From Chionoecetes opilio (Eukaryota; Arthropoda; Malacostraca; Decapoda; Majidae), in NCBI GenBank assembly GCA_016584305.1, contig JACEEZ010022975.1, forward strand, positions 49,584-113,583: 64,000 bases of DNA. Direction: 5' to 3'. Each line of letters opens with the position of its first letter. Within the stretch, counting starts at the first letter, position 1. Shown here piece after piece: positions 24,594 to 35,319 of the stretch. Both the position numbers and the translations under genes were made by a program. Below the pieces are notes generated by a model. That model did not search any database. It had not been told where the DNA came from and saw only the letters and a list, made by a program, of their open reading frames with translations.

Positions 24594-24722
24594 CTTCATA
24601 ATCTTATTGACCAGAGCAGGCAAGTTCGACCCTTCAAAAGTCTTCTGTAAACAAGCCATTTCGTACAATATACAGCCCAGCGCCCAGATGTCACTCTTCT
24701 CATCATACTCCTTCCCCTCACA
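24594..24722 (-). CDS. NEK8/NEK9-type protein kinase, exon with C-lobe
   Basis: This exon encodes 43 codons, CEGKEYDEKSDIWALGC through NLPALVNKIMK, which form subdomains IX and X of a NIMA-related Ser/Thr kinase. SDIWALGC is the conserved helix F with its structural Asp, and FEGSNLPALVNKI matches the NEK8/NEK9 type. On the minus strand it is bordered by a TTTTTCAG acceptor (24723-24724) and a GTAGGT donor (24592-24593). The length is a multiple of three. It continues exactly in frame from the exon at 25737-25878, whose last codons are SPEM. NEK8 and NEK9 kinases act in cilia and mitosis and carry RCC1 repeats after the kinase domain. I see no RCC1 exon in the window. Confidence 0.85.
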
Positions 24723-24788
24723 CTGAAAAACACACACAAGAATATGTATAAGTGTGTATAAAAGTGTATATGATAATTAGACAGCTTA

Positions 24789-24999
24789 TTAACCTCTTGA
24801 GACCCAGAACGTAATTTCCATTGTAATTTGGGTACCATTACACGAATTTTAGTGACTATAAGCAACATTTTATAGCTATGACCTGTTTAGTATCCTTGTC
24901 TACTAACTAATTTTGTATATTCAGCTAGTTTTCGTAATTTTATGGCTAACAACAGACGATTTTATATAACAAAGGAAATATCTGGGCTTGAAGGGTTAA
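24789..24999. mobile_element. 211 bp MITE with TTAA ends (piggyBac-type?)
   Basis: TTAA at both ends flanks inverted repeats of about 20-25 bp: CCTCTTGAGACCCAGA on the left and TCTGGGCTTGAAGGG on the right. TTAA duplications are the hallmark of piggyBac-like transposons. It sits in the NEK intron between the last two exons. Partial copies lie at 17400-17545 and 19231-19360. Confidence 0.65.
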
Positions 25000-25435
25000 T
25001 ACGTCATACAAGCTAGCAGAAGTTACCTGTAATAAGTATGATGCTCTGAAAGACTAATAATAATAATAATAATAATAATAATAGTGATAATTAAACTAGT
25101 ATTTTTTTATAATAAAGAAAAAAAAGAAAGTAATACTCCAACTAATAATAACAATAATAGTGCATAAAAGTATGGAGAGTAAGTGAAACGCGGCAAGACG
25201 TTACCGCAGAGTTTCTTAGCATGCAGTAATTCACTGCCTGTCCGTCTGTCTGCGCATACTTACCTGGCACAGGAGTCGATTCTCTTCAATCTCTCTCTCA
25301 AGGGAGATGGAAGAAGAGAGAAAAAAGGAGATAACAACTTCTCACATAATACTTACACAACATAACATATGCACACATACATACATAAGCACATAAGAAC
25401 CTAAGGAAGCTACAAGAGGCCGGGAAACTTACACG
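25000..25435. other. Unassigned intronic stretch
   Basis: It holds an (AAT)n array at 25055-25085 and nothing else recognisable. Confidence 0.5.
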
Positions 25436-25690
25436 TGGTAGTTCCTGTCACTTAACACTACCGACATCCACCTTTCATCCCCATCCATAACACTGTCCAG
25501 CCTCCCTATAAAACTCACTATTGACTCCGCACTAACTGACGACTGAGTCCATTCCAATCATTTACCACCCTATTTGTGAACCAGTTTCTCCCTATTTCCT
25601 TTTTAAATCTACGCTTTTCCAGTTTGAATCCATTACTTCTTCTAGTTTGAATCAGTTTTTTATTTAATATAGTTATACTACATAATGTAC
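25436..25690 (-). repeat. LINE 3' end, family E
   Basis: The minus strand reads FKLEKRRFKKEIGRNWFTN, VVNDWNGLSRQLV and, after a frame change, SFIGRLDSVMDGDERW. It ends near DRNYHV, followed by the CGGCCTCTTGTAGCTTCC tail. This is the typical C-terminal end of a reverse transcriptase ORF of a non-LTR retrotransposon. Related tails lie at 30318-30540 (minus) and 31620-31690 (plus). Confidence 0.65.
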
Positions 25691-25736
25691 ATACAAACAT
25701 ACACACATACATACATGCATACATACATACACTCAC

Positions 25737-25878
25737 CATCTCCGGGCTGATGTAATAGGGCGTGCCGAGGACAGTGTGGGCGTGAATAGATTGCGTGTTC
25801 ATCATTTTACTGATCCCAAAATCTCCGACCTTGACTTGTCCCTCCTTGGTGAGAAAGATGTTAGCGGTTTTGAGATCC
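25737..25878 (-). CDS. NEK8/NEK9-type protein kinase, catalytic-core exon
   Basis: The exon starts with the last base of the Arg codon of HRD and encodes 47 further codons. DLKTANIFL is the catalytic loop with Asp and Asn. VGDFGIS is the magnesium-binding DFG. VLGTPYYISPEM is the activation segment ending in the APE-equivalent SPEM. It is bordered by a TTTTCACAG acceptor and a perfect GTGAGT donor (25735-25736). The loop sequences match NEK8/NEK9 kinases closely. All residues needed for phosphotransfer in this segment are present. It lies between the exons at 33749-33931 and 24594-24722, and the phases fit on both sides. Confidence 0.88.
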
Positions 25879-26231
25879 CTGTGAAAATTAGGAAAAACTA
25901 GATAAACATAGATACACAGACAGTACCACAAGAGTATAGCTAATATCCTATCGGCTACAACTAGTTTATCCAGACTCCTTTTAAGTGCATTTTTTTCAGA
26001 GTGCATTTTTTTCGAAGTGGATTTTTTTTCGAAGTGCGTTTTTTTCGAAGTGCATTTTCTTCGAAGTGTATTTTTTTCGAATTGCATTTTTTATATAAAC
26101 ACACATACACACGTACATTTCATCTTATTGTTATTATTTCTGTTTAAGGTCAGATTTTTCTATTATATCATACGAGGTTAGACGGCCGATGATACACTTC
26201 CAGCTACATAGTCATTGCCTCAACTTCTTCA

Positions 26232-27110
26232 ATCTTCATTGTTTACTGGTTCTGGTAATGGAGCTTCGTCTTCTTTAATAAATACCGCATTAAAGTAATC
26301 ATTGAGTACGAATGCCATGCTCTTATTATCATTTACCAAGATGTTATTCTTATCTTTCAGTGGCCCAATACTTGTTTTGACGTTTTTCTTACTTCGAACG
26401 TATTAAAAGAACCTTTTCGGGTTTGATTCGGATTCCTTAGCAATTTTTTCTTCATACTCGCGCTTTTTAGTCTTAATTAATCCTTTGCAACGACGTTTTA
26501 CGTCATTGTATTCTCTAGAATCGCAGTCCGCATTTGATCGCTTGTAAACTTTATACGCTCGGCGCTTACTGCCAATGATTTGTTGAATCTCATTAGTCAT
26601 CCAACTGTGTCTGTTTATGTTATTCAGACGTTTTCTTACCATGGGAACATGTTTTTCCACCACCGATTGGAGTTTATTTGTGAATACGTTACACATGTTT
26701 TCGGCGTTATTACCGTTTAGTAGGTCAATCCAATCAACTTCGCTTAGTATCCTGCTGATCTTCGTGAAATCCGCTTTATTATAATTGGGAACTAATAATC
26801 GATTTTCTGTGATGTCTACATTGCAATTTATGCCGCATCTGATTAGCCTGTGATCACTGTTTGCCAAATGTTCACCTATATCGCAGTAATCATTCAGATC
26901 AATGTCGGTAGTGAAAACTAAATCTAGGATACTATTATCCCTTGTAGGCTCACGGACCACCTGATTTAAATATACTTCGTTTACCATATCAAGCAATCGC
27001 ATACCTTCTCTTATCAGCAGAATTATTATTCCAGTTTATACGAGGTAGGTTAAAATCTCCACATATAATTGTATCGTTATTATTGTTGACAACTGACTTT
27101 ATCTCGTCAT
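26232..27110 (-). pseudogene. CR1-like LINE fragment A (endonuclease C-terminus and linker)
   Basis: The minus strand begins with ICGDFNLPRINW, a late motif of the APE-type endonuclease. After a frameshift near 27000 it stays open for 199 codons with ILDLVFTTD and LANSDHRLIRCGI. The latter carries the SDH triad that ends the endonuclease. The linker to the reverse transcriptase follows (RHSWMTNEI, EYEEKIAKESESNPKRFF). A TAA interrupts it at about 26402, and in-frame words (VKTSIGPLKDKNN, LNDYFNAVFIKED) continue to 26232. No RT core is present. The homologous stretch of copy B lies at 37.2-38.2 kb. The element sits in the NEK intron on the same strand. Confidence 0.75.
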
Positions 27111-27125
27111 AGAGGAGGCAATCGA

Positions 27126-27523
<398 letters not shown>

Positions 27524-28035
27524 CCTAAAGGACATGTAAACAAAGTGCGTAAGGTAATGGACAAGGAAAGAAAAAAAGAAAGAAATAAAGAAAGAATGCA
27601 CGAAGGAAGGAAGAGAGGGAACGAAAGAGGAGGAAGAAAGAGAACGAACAAGAATTGCAAGGAAAGAAAAACAAAACAAAAGGAGAAAGGGAAGCAAGAT
27701 AAATAACAACACCAACAAATGCAAACGTAAATACACAAAATTAGTAAATAGAAAATAATTGTAAATTGTAAATATATTGTAAGATTGTATACGTCTATAT
27801 TATAAGTCATAAGAGCAACAAACAGACAGACAGACAGACAGGCGTTCCCTCGGGGTGCCCGTGGGTGCCGGGGGTCCTCGGGGGGAGTGACTCACTCCTC
27901 GGCAAAAAGGATCTCCTTGTTTTTTCAGCAAGCAACTGGGAGCGAGAAAAACATGGACGCAGACGCCACAGGACACCGAACTTCTTAGAAGCTGTTTTAG
28001 CAAGAGATGAAATGTGAGATTTCCCGTTCAGATTT

Positions 28036-29118
28036 TTAGATTGTCCTAGATTGGATAGTCCTAGACTGTTCATTGTAGAGGCGGGAGACAGTGGAGTGTT
28101 GTTGAAGAAGAGTGGAGGGTTGTGTGGAGTGTTGTGTGGAGAGGTTAGTCCTGGACTGTTCATTGTAGAGGCAGGAGTCAGTTGAGTGTCGTTGATGAAG
28201 AGTGGAGAGTTGTGTGGCAGGCTGTGTGGAGTGTTGCGTGGAGAGGTTAGTCCTGGACTGTTCATTGTAGAGGCAGGAGTCAGTTGAGTGTCGTTGATGA
28301 AGAGTGGAGAGTTGTGTGGTAGGCTGTGTGGTAGGCTGTGTGGAGTGTTGTGTGTCAGGCTGTGTCGCGTAGATGGTGTCCTGCAGCTGCTCCTCCGTGA
28401 GGCAGGCCAGCAAGCGCCGCGCCTGCTCCGCCACCTGGCGCAGGGAGGGCCGCGCCTCGGGCTGCTCCCGCGTGCACGCCGCCGCCAGGGGCGTCAGCAG
28501 CGGGGTGAGCAAGGGGTGTTCGGAGCTGTGGCACACGGAGCCGAGCATCACCCCGACGCTGAACACGTCGCTGGACGGCTGCAGCGACTGCCCTTCCCGC
28601 AGCTCCGGCGACCTGAAGAAAGCAAAGTCCTGCTCCTCCAAGTCTCGAGGGATGCCAAACAGCTCAAAGTAGAAGCTGTCCTCGAGTCTGGAGGCGACCC
28701 CGAAGTCAATGAGGTGGACAGAAGGGCTGGAGGAGGTGCCGCTCACACAGATGTTGTCCGACTTGATGTCATTGTGGACAAAACCCTTGAGGTGCACCTC
28801 ATCCAGCCGCTCGGCCACGCCCTCCACCACGCGCAGGAACGTGCCCACGCTGCACGAGTCTTGGCAGTAGCGGTAGAGGGGCACGCCGGCGTAGTCCATG
28901 ATGACTTGAGGCTGGTCGCCGGTGCTCAGGGCGTGGAGGCGCGGCGCGCCCCCCGCGCCCTCCAGCTCCAGGGCCACGCGCGCCTCCCACAGGAGGCCGG
29001 CGGGGTCCGTGCCCTCCATCATGGTCTTCTTGACGGCGTCTCTGCCCCTGAAGGTGACAAGATCCACGGTGCCGAAGGAGCCCTCGCCGAGGTGCTTGGT
29101 GACCGGAAGGTCAGACAA
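28036..29118 (-). pseudogene. Intronless protein-kinase-like ORF with repeat tail
   Basis: 360 codons are open on the minus strand. Residues 11-18 are GEGSFGTV (glycine loop), AVK at 28-30 gives the ATP lysine, E45 fits the helix C Glu, HNDIKSDN (115-122) is the catalytic loop, DFG is at 138-140 and SPEL at 170-173. DVFSVGVML (184-192) is helix F. All catalytic residues are kept, but the Arg of HRD is Asn. Residues from about 255 on are an in-frame repeat tail rich in Thr, Gln and Ser. The first codon of the open stretch is TTG, and in-frame TAG codons at 29122-29124 and 29233-29235 cut it from upstream sequence in the same frame. It is therefore most likely a pseudogene, intronless and nested in the NEK intron on the same strand. 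It is far from NEK in sequence; it could be a retrocopy or a mobile-element or viral passenger. No family name is assigned. Confidence 0.65.
28061..28345. repeat. Frame-preserving minisatellite in the kinase-like tail
   Basis: The word CTGGACTGTTCATTGTAGAGG recurs, with one change in the first copy, at 28061, 28151 and 28253. The spacings are 90 and 102 bp, both multiples of three, so the reading frame is held. The encoded unit contains RHSTDSCLYNEQSRT. Confidence 0.8.
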
Positions 29119-29232
29119 CTCCTACTCGGACAGCACCTCAGCGTGCGTCACCACGTACTGCTGGAAGTCCTCCAGGACGCTGCTCTCGTCCTCCCAGCAG
29201 TCCAAGGCAACCCACGAGTCCTCCACTGTGGG

Positions 29233-29454
29233 CTATTCCTCGCCTTCGCACTCTGAAGGCTCGCCCCTTGACATCCTACGCTGTTTCCCGAAGCTGATAG
29301 TCATTGTATCTAGCTGACGTGTTTCCTTGGCTCCCTGGGCTCGCATCTGCCGGACTTGAGCGCCGCGATTGCATTCAAGAAGACCTTCATGCGATGCTGA
29401 GGTCATGGTGTGAGACTCTTGAGGAATCTCAGGGCAATCCATTAGAGCGGTCAT
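29233..29454 (-). pseudogene. Upstream in-frame segment of the kinase-like ORF
   Basis: This 73-codon stretch is in the same frame as 28036-29118 and is separated from it by TAG codons at 29233-29235 and 29122-29124. Between the stops the frame reads acidic protein-like sequence (CWEDESSVLEDFQQYV, THAEVLSE). It may be the original N-terminal part of the kinase-like protein. The opposite strand also has a plausible frame here (see 29304-29610), so the assignment is uncertain. Confidence 0.35.
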
Positions 29455-29610
29455 CTCTGACTTCTTTGACTACACCAAGAACCTGTCAAACACCCAGGCT
29501 CGCAATATTAAGGATCTTTTTTGTAAAAAAAAGAAGAGCTTGGAGTTAGCGGCCGTGGGTTCCAAGATGAGGATGGTGGTGACGGGAGTCGAGGTGAGCT
29601 TGGAGTTGAG
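29304..29610 (+). CDS. Possible plus-strand coding segment, unrecognised
   Basis: The plus strand encodes RRDCIQEDLHAMLRSWCETL, then, one frame over, ISDFFDYTKNLSNTQARNIK, LFCKKKK and GSKMRMVVTGVE, before a GAG|GTGAGC donor-like site at about 29594. The two pieces differ in frame. Composition and helix-like patterning are more protein-like than neighbouring DNA. No family is recognised. It overlaps the minus-strand N-terminal segment of the kinase-like pseudogene, and only one reading can be real. Confidence 0.2.
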
Positions 29611-29771
29611 AAGAATAGAACTTTGGGGTGGTAGAGGCGCAATTCCCTTCCTATATCCATTCAAAATGAACCTTACGTGTGTGTACAGATTCTTCTTTTT
29701 TCTCATTCCCGTACGCCTGATAACTACACTACGGGGTGTGGCGAGACCCTTTCTGATCTTAGCGGCTAGGG

Positions 29772-29774
<3 letters not shown>

Positions 29775-29861
<87 letters not shown>

Positions 29862-29865
29862 CACA

Positions 29866-29902
<37 letters not shown>
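29775..29902. repeat. (CA)n microsatellite
   Basis: CA repeats with a TATA interruption; a shorter CA array follows at 30012-30035. A short plus-strand open stretch between them (LLYVVHMDGEAAGTAERG) was seen but is too weak to call. No gene is recognised to 30317. Confidence 0.9.
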
Positions 29903-29905
<3 letters not shown>

Positions 29906-30317
29906 TCGAGGTCGAGGCAGATCTACTGTACGTAGTACATATGGACGGGGAGGCGGCGGGCACGGCGGAGCGCGGTAAAGGTATCCATATACTGGACTGT
30001 GAGGGATGTATCACACACACACACACACACATACACTCCACATACTGGGCGCTATAGCTTGGATCTCGGACTTATCCTCTCGCCTAGAGCTGCGGAGCTT
30101 CTCAGTCCTATTTTCACAGTTTTTAACAAGTGTAATGCCGTGCTGCTGGGCTGTCAGATATAACAATAGGTCTGAGAAGGGATTCAAATTGTACATATTT
30201 CCTGCAAGCTTTGAAAAAAGGAGTTTATGGATAAACAAAGTCAGTCGTTTGGGGTGGACAAGTTCCCGTTGCTATTTTTTGTGTGAGTTATGTTTTATTG
30301 TTGTGTTGTCAGACAGT

Positions 30318-30540
30318 AGAACATAAGAACCTACGGAAGCTGCCAAAGGCTGGTATAGAGACCTCCACGCGGTAGTTCCTGTTAGACATAATTATACACC
30401 TACCCACATCCACTTGTCATGCCTTCCATATATTGTTGTAGTCTTCTTTTAATCTCCCTATCGTCTCTGTCCTAACTACCCGATAAAGGATTCTATTCCA
30501 GGTGTACAAGGTGTTAAAGGTCACTCCTATTTGCCATGTA
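30318..30540 (-). repeat. LINE 3' end fragment, family E
   Basis: It shares the tail ACATAAGAACCTA.GGAAGCT and the GGTAGTTCCTGT word with 25436-25480, and the minus strand reads VVRTETIGRLKEDYNNIW. It is a truncated insertion in the NEK intron. From 30540 to 31000 nothing is recognised. Confidence 0.6.
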
Positions 30541-31000
30541 AGTTAGTATGAAATAATAAGATAGACGAGGATTAAGGATGAATCCATGGCGCTTTTTAGT
30601 AAAGTTAGGCCAGAAACTACGTTAGGATATTTCATTCGCTATTATAGTGTATTGCTTTTATAAAGCTGATGATAGTGATATATCTTTAATATTCCAGACA
30701 CAAAGTTAATATACATTACCGAAATACAATACAGGCTGAATCTAAGATACAAAATTAAAACAGACTTAAACTTTAAATGTGCAGTCTTATTGCTATATAA
30801 ACAAGTATAATTACCATGGAACAGATTGTGAGATCCTGATGGCTAGGTTATCTATAAGGATTAAAGTATAATAGACTACGCCAATGTTTCACAAGTTTTC
30901 ATTGAAAACATTCATCACTAAACACAATTTTTGCAATGACACTACTTTTTCCTTTCTTCTTGGTGTATCTATAAACCTGTCCACAAGGTTCCTTATCACA

Positions 31001-31400
31001 GCCTGACAGCTTCTACCATTACAGTAAGCAAATATCTCACTTGTACTGCAGCCTGACAGCTTCTACCATTACAGTAAGCAAATATCTCACTTGTACTGCA
31101 GCCTGACAGCTTCTACCATTACAGTAAGCAAATATCTCACTTGTACTGCAGCCTGACAGCTTCTAACATTACAGTAAGCAAATATATCACTTGTACTGCA
31201 GCCTGACAGCTTCTAACATTACAGTAAGCAAATATCTCACTTGTACTGCAGCCTGACAGCTTCTACCATTACAGTAAGCAAATATCTCACTTGTACTGCA
31301 GCCTGACAGCTTCTACCATTACAGTAAGCAAATATCTCACTTGTACTGCAGCCTGACAGCTTCTAACATTACAGTAAGCAAATATCTCACTTGTACTGCA
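31001..31400. repeat. 50 bp minisatellite, 8 units
   Basis: Eight head-to-tail copies of a 50 bp unit start with GCCTGACAGCTTCTACCATT. They differ only at a few bases (ACC/AAC in the middle and one TATATC/TATCTC). It is intronic relative to the NEK gene. The flank 31401-31619 holds no gene. Confidence 0.95.
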
Positions 31401-31619
31401 GCAGCCAGGTCCTCTAATACAAATACCTGAAAACACTGTTGTGTGCAAGGTATAAATTGTTCATAGCAGCATTACTATTGCTGCACCCTAGGTGGCGTGT
31501 GTTTAGGGCTGTACAGTTAACTTTTAAACAATGCCATTTTGGCATCAGCTGTACACATATGACATTTACGTATCAATGTATGACACATGTGTATATATCT
31601 GCCTAATCTGTCTAAATAT

Positions 31620-31690
31620 AGGAATGTAAGTATCAGGAACTACCACGTGTAAGTCTCCCGGTCTCTTGTAGCGTACTTATGTTCTTATAA
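31620..31690 (+). repeat. LINE 3' tail fragment, family E, opposite orientation
   Basis: It reads AGGAACTACCACGTG..CTCCCGGTCTCTTGTAGCGTACTTATGTTCTTAT. This is the reverse complement of the tail found at 25380-25450. Confidence 0.6.
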
Positions 31691-31775
31691 TCAAGGTGGT
31701 CACGCGTATCACTGCTTACCAGTGTCCAAGGCATTTGTAAGAGTTAATCACTGCAAGGTTTGCATCATCTAGGTA

Positions 31776-32254
31776 CAGTATTTCCCAACCAGGGGGAAAT
31801 TTCCCCCCCTGAGGGTACATTTCAGGATTCTGAGGGGGAAATTTATCCTGAGGGACATCTAAATTACTAGCATTTAGTCGACAGAAGAAATAAGATGTTT
31901 TAGAATGCGACTGTTGACTTTTGTTCAAGTCTATATCGATATAGAGGATGTGGTCTATAGACTTGTGTTATTAAGCAAGAACATTTTGTGTTTGGGTTAC
32001 TTTATCTTTGTCCACATGAAGGGGCAAATCCCGATGGCTGAACTGCTTGTAGGGGGAAACAACAGAAAAAAGGTTGGGAACCACTGCGCTATATCGATAT
32101 AGACTTGAAGAAAAGTCAACAGCCGCATTCTAAAACATCTTATTTCTTCTGTCGACTAAATGCTAGTAATTTAGATGTCCCTCAGCATAAATTTCCCCCT
32201 TAGAATCCTGAAATTTCCCCCTAGGGGAAATTTCCCCCAGGTTGGGAAATACTG
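31776..32254. mobile_element. 479 bp foldback element with hAT-like ends
   Basis: Arms of about 170 bp (31776-31945 and 32086-32254) are inverted copies of each other with about 95 percent identity by eye. They start CAGTATTTCCCAACC, like the CAGTG.TTCCCAACC ends of hAT transposons. The spacer also contains GGTTGGGAACCACTG, a second hAT-like end in reverse. GGTA flanks both sides directly. No protein is encoded. Confidence 0.75.
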
Positions 32255-32258
32255 GGTA

Positions 32259-32575
32259 ACCGTCTCCGACAGGCGTTTTCGGTGACCCGAGTTCGATCCC
32301 CGACGAAAACCAACATCTTTCTGCACCGTCGAGTGGCCTAAGAACACCCACATGTTGCCCATTAACTCTACCTTCGATGGCGAGTGCATCGGAGGACACA
32401 GGGGGGCGGCATGAGTCTCTAATCACAGGTGTCACTATAACAATCCTGCCTGCGCCACCACGGGCGAGGACCAACCATCACAGCCCTCAAGTGAACCTCC
32501 AGGGCCTACCATCCCACCCCTGGAGGTCACGGCCTACACGGAGGCCTATAGGCATAAATGTTAAAAAAAATAAAA
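32259..32575 (+). repeat. tRNA-derived SINE, 5' truncated
   Basis: A box B-like GAGTTCGATCCC is followed by a body that shares CACAGGTGTCACTATAA, ATCC.GCCTGC.CCACCACGGGCGAGG and CATCACAGC with the SINE at 41735-42190. It ends in an A-rich AAAAAAAT tail. It lies flush against the foldback element. Confidence 0.65.
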
Positions 32576-32669
32576 AAAATAAAAAAATAATAATGTTCTA
32601 TTTTATTCTTGTTTTACGGTGCGGCAGAAAAGTTGTATTGCAGCGCCCAAAGTAGTTACTAATAGAACT

Positions 32670-33284
<615 letters not shown>

Positions 33285-33545
33285 GGTTTTTCTTCAACAA
33301 TACCGTTTTTTAACGAGGCAAAACATGCTGCCCCATTGCTGCTTACTGACTGATATTTAATGCCAGGAGAAGGGAATACTACGCTTCTTCTTAATTTCAG
33401 CTGTATTTTATCATACTTAACCATATTATCAGGTAAACACAGGCATACTTTTAAGCATGAGACCTTAAGATAGAATGGAATTTTCGCCTCGTAAAAAAAA
33501 ATAGACTATACATATATCTATTCATTGCCTCAACTCCTTCAACTC

Positions 33546-33642
<97 letters not shown>

Positions 33643-33667
33643 ACACACACAGACACACACACACACA

Positions 33668-33740
<73 letters not shown>
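33546..33740. repeat. (CA)n microsatellite next to a splice donor
   Basis: About 195 bp of CA repeats with three CAGACA interruptions. On the minus strand a (TG)n run starts about 9 bases after the donor of the NEK exon at 33749-33931. Confidence 0.95.
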
Positions 33741-33745
<5 letters not shown>

Positions 33746-33748
33746 TAC

Positions 33749-33931
33749 CTATGCAGGATATGATGGTGATGCATATGGGTTATAGCTGCTGTGATCTGAT
33801 GGAAGATAGCCAGGACCTCCCTCTCGTCAATGCGCTTCACCCTCTGTGTTAGGTACTGAGCCAGACTGCCGCCATCAGCATACTCCATCTCTATGCATAG
33901 GATGGTGTCTCGCTCGAAGCTGTCCATGTAA
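33749..33931 (-). CDS. NEK8/NEK9-type protein kinase, hinge and helix E exon
   Basis: The exon encodes one leading base, 60 codons and two trailing bases. It reads YMDSFERDTILCIEMEYADG through ITAAITHMHHHHILH plus the first two bases of the Arg codon of HRD. IEMEYADGGSL is the ATP-site hinge region, and the His-rich stretch is helix E leading to the catalytic loop. The acceptor is CGCAG at 33932-33933 and the donor GTATGT at 33747-33748. Joining to the exon at 25878 restores the Arg codon exactly. The upstream part (glycine loop, ATP lysine) is not found between 33932 and the right edge. It must lie in an exon I cannot see, possibly outside the window. Confidence 0.88.
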
Positions 33932-33992
33932 CTGCGATAGGAGAGAGATAGGATAGGGTATATAGGACAATAGGAGGGGTGATAGGGTGGCT

Positions 33993-34437
33993 ATAGGTAA
34001 AATGTGAGGGTTTTATAGTGGTAGGGGTGGATATATAGGTAACATGTGAGGGTTTTATAGTGGTAGGGATGGATATATAGGTAAAATGTGAGGGTTTTAT
34101 AGTGGTAGGGGTGGATATATAGGTAACATGTGAGGGTTTTATAGTGGTAGGGATGGATATATAGGTAACATGTGAGGGTTTTATAGTGGTAGGGGTGGAT
34201 ATATAGGTAACATGTGAGGGTTTTATAGTGGTAGGGATGGATATATAGGTAACATGTGAGGGTTTTATAGTGGTAGGGGTGGATATATAGGTAACATGTG
34301 AGGGTTTTATAGTGGTAGGGGTGGATATATAGGTAACATGTGAGGGTTTTATAGTGGTAGGGGTGGATATATAGGTAACATGTGAGGGTTTTATAGTGGT
34401 AGGGGTGGATATATAGGTAACATGTGAGGGTTTTAAA
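33993..34437. repeat. 42 bp minisatellite, about 11 units
   Basis: Tandem 42 bp units centre on GTAACATGTGAGGGTTTTAT followed by AGTGGTAGGGGTGGATATAT. Alternating GGG/GGA and ACA/AAA variants suggest higher-order pairs at the left end. Confidence 0.95.
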
Positions 34438-34473
34438 GAATGAAATGGAAAGGATGGTTAAGAAAGAGAAGGT

Positions 34474-34595
<122 letters not shown>

Positions 34596-35005
34596 GATAG
34601 AGCACAAATAGAGGAAATACAGAATGCAAAAACAGAAAGCAACAGAGGAGAAAAGGGAGTAGGAATGCGGAAGAAGTAGGCAAACATGCGGGAGAGAAGA
34701 GAGCAAGAAAAGAGACAAAACACGAATAATGGTGGATTAGAAAGAAAGGAAAAAAGAGACTAGAAAAGGAGAATAAGAAAAGTAGAAAAAAGAGAAGAAT
34801 TTGGGCACTAAAAACGAATAAAGGGAAAGTGGAAAGGAAAGTTTGGTAGAAAAAAGAATAGGAAAGAAAGAAAAAAGTTACCAGACATCATACATTCCCC
34901 TGACACCTATTTCTGTATACCCTCATCAAAGGTGTAACGGAAGATACAGAACATTTATAATTGTATCAATGGAATAAGAAAAAACCATCATGAAGCGTAG
35001 CGTAA

Positions 35006-35028
35006 TTTTTTTTTTTTTTTTTTTTTCT

Positions 35029-35064
<36 letters not shown>

Positions 35065-35098
35065 CTCTCTCCTCTCTTCTTCTCTCTATCTCTCTCCT

Positions 35099-35194
<96 letters not shown>
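35006..35194. repeat. Poly-T and (CT)n microsatellite
   Basis: A T-run leads into a CT array; nothing else is recognised before the LINE at 35320. Confidence 0.95.
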
Positions 35195-35319
35195 GTGGAA
35201 AATTCGTGTTACAATTATCTGCAAACATATTTTTTTCACTTTCTCCTTCCGGCTATAATTTCGTAACATTTTTGCGTCTCAGGATTTTGGTACGAAAAAG
35301 GGAGGAGGTTTTTTTTTAC

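Noticed and set aside
28288..29256. 322-residue plus-strand frame
   Set aside because: It is the antisense shadow of the kinase-like ORF, whose catalytic motifs are clear on the minus strand.
31001..31400. CRISPR-like array
   Set aside because: The 50 bp units are directly adjacent with no unique spacers, in eukaryotic intronic DNA.
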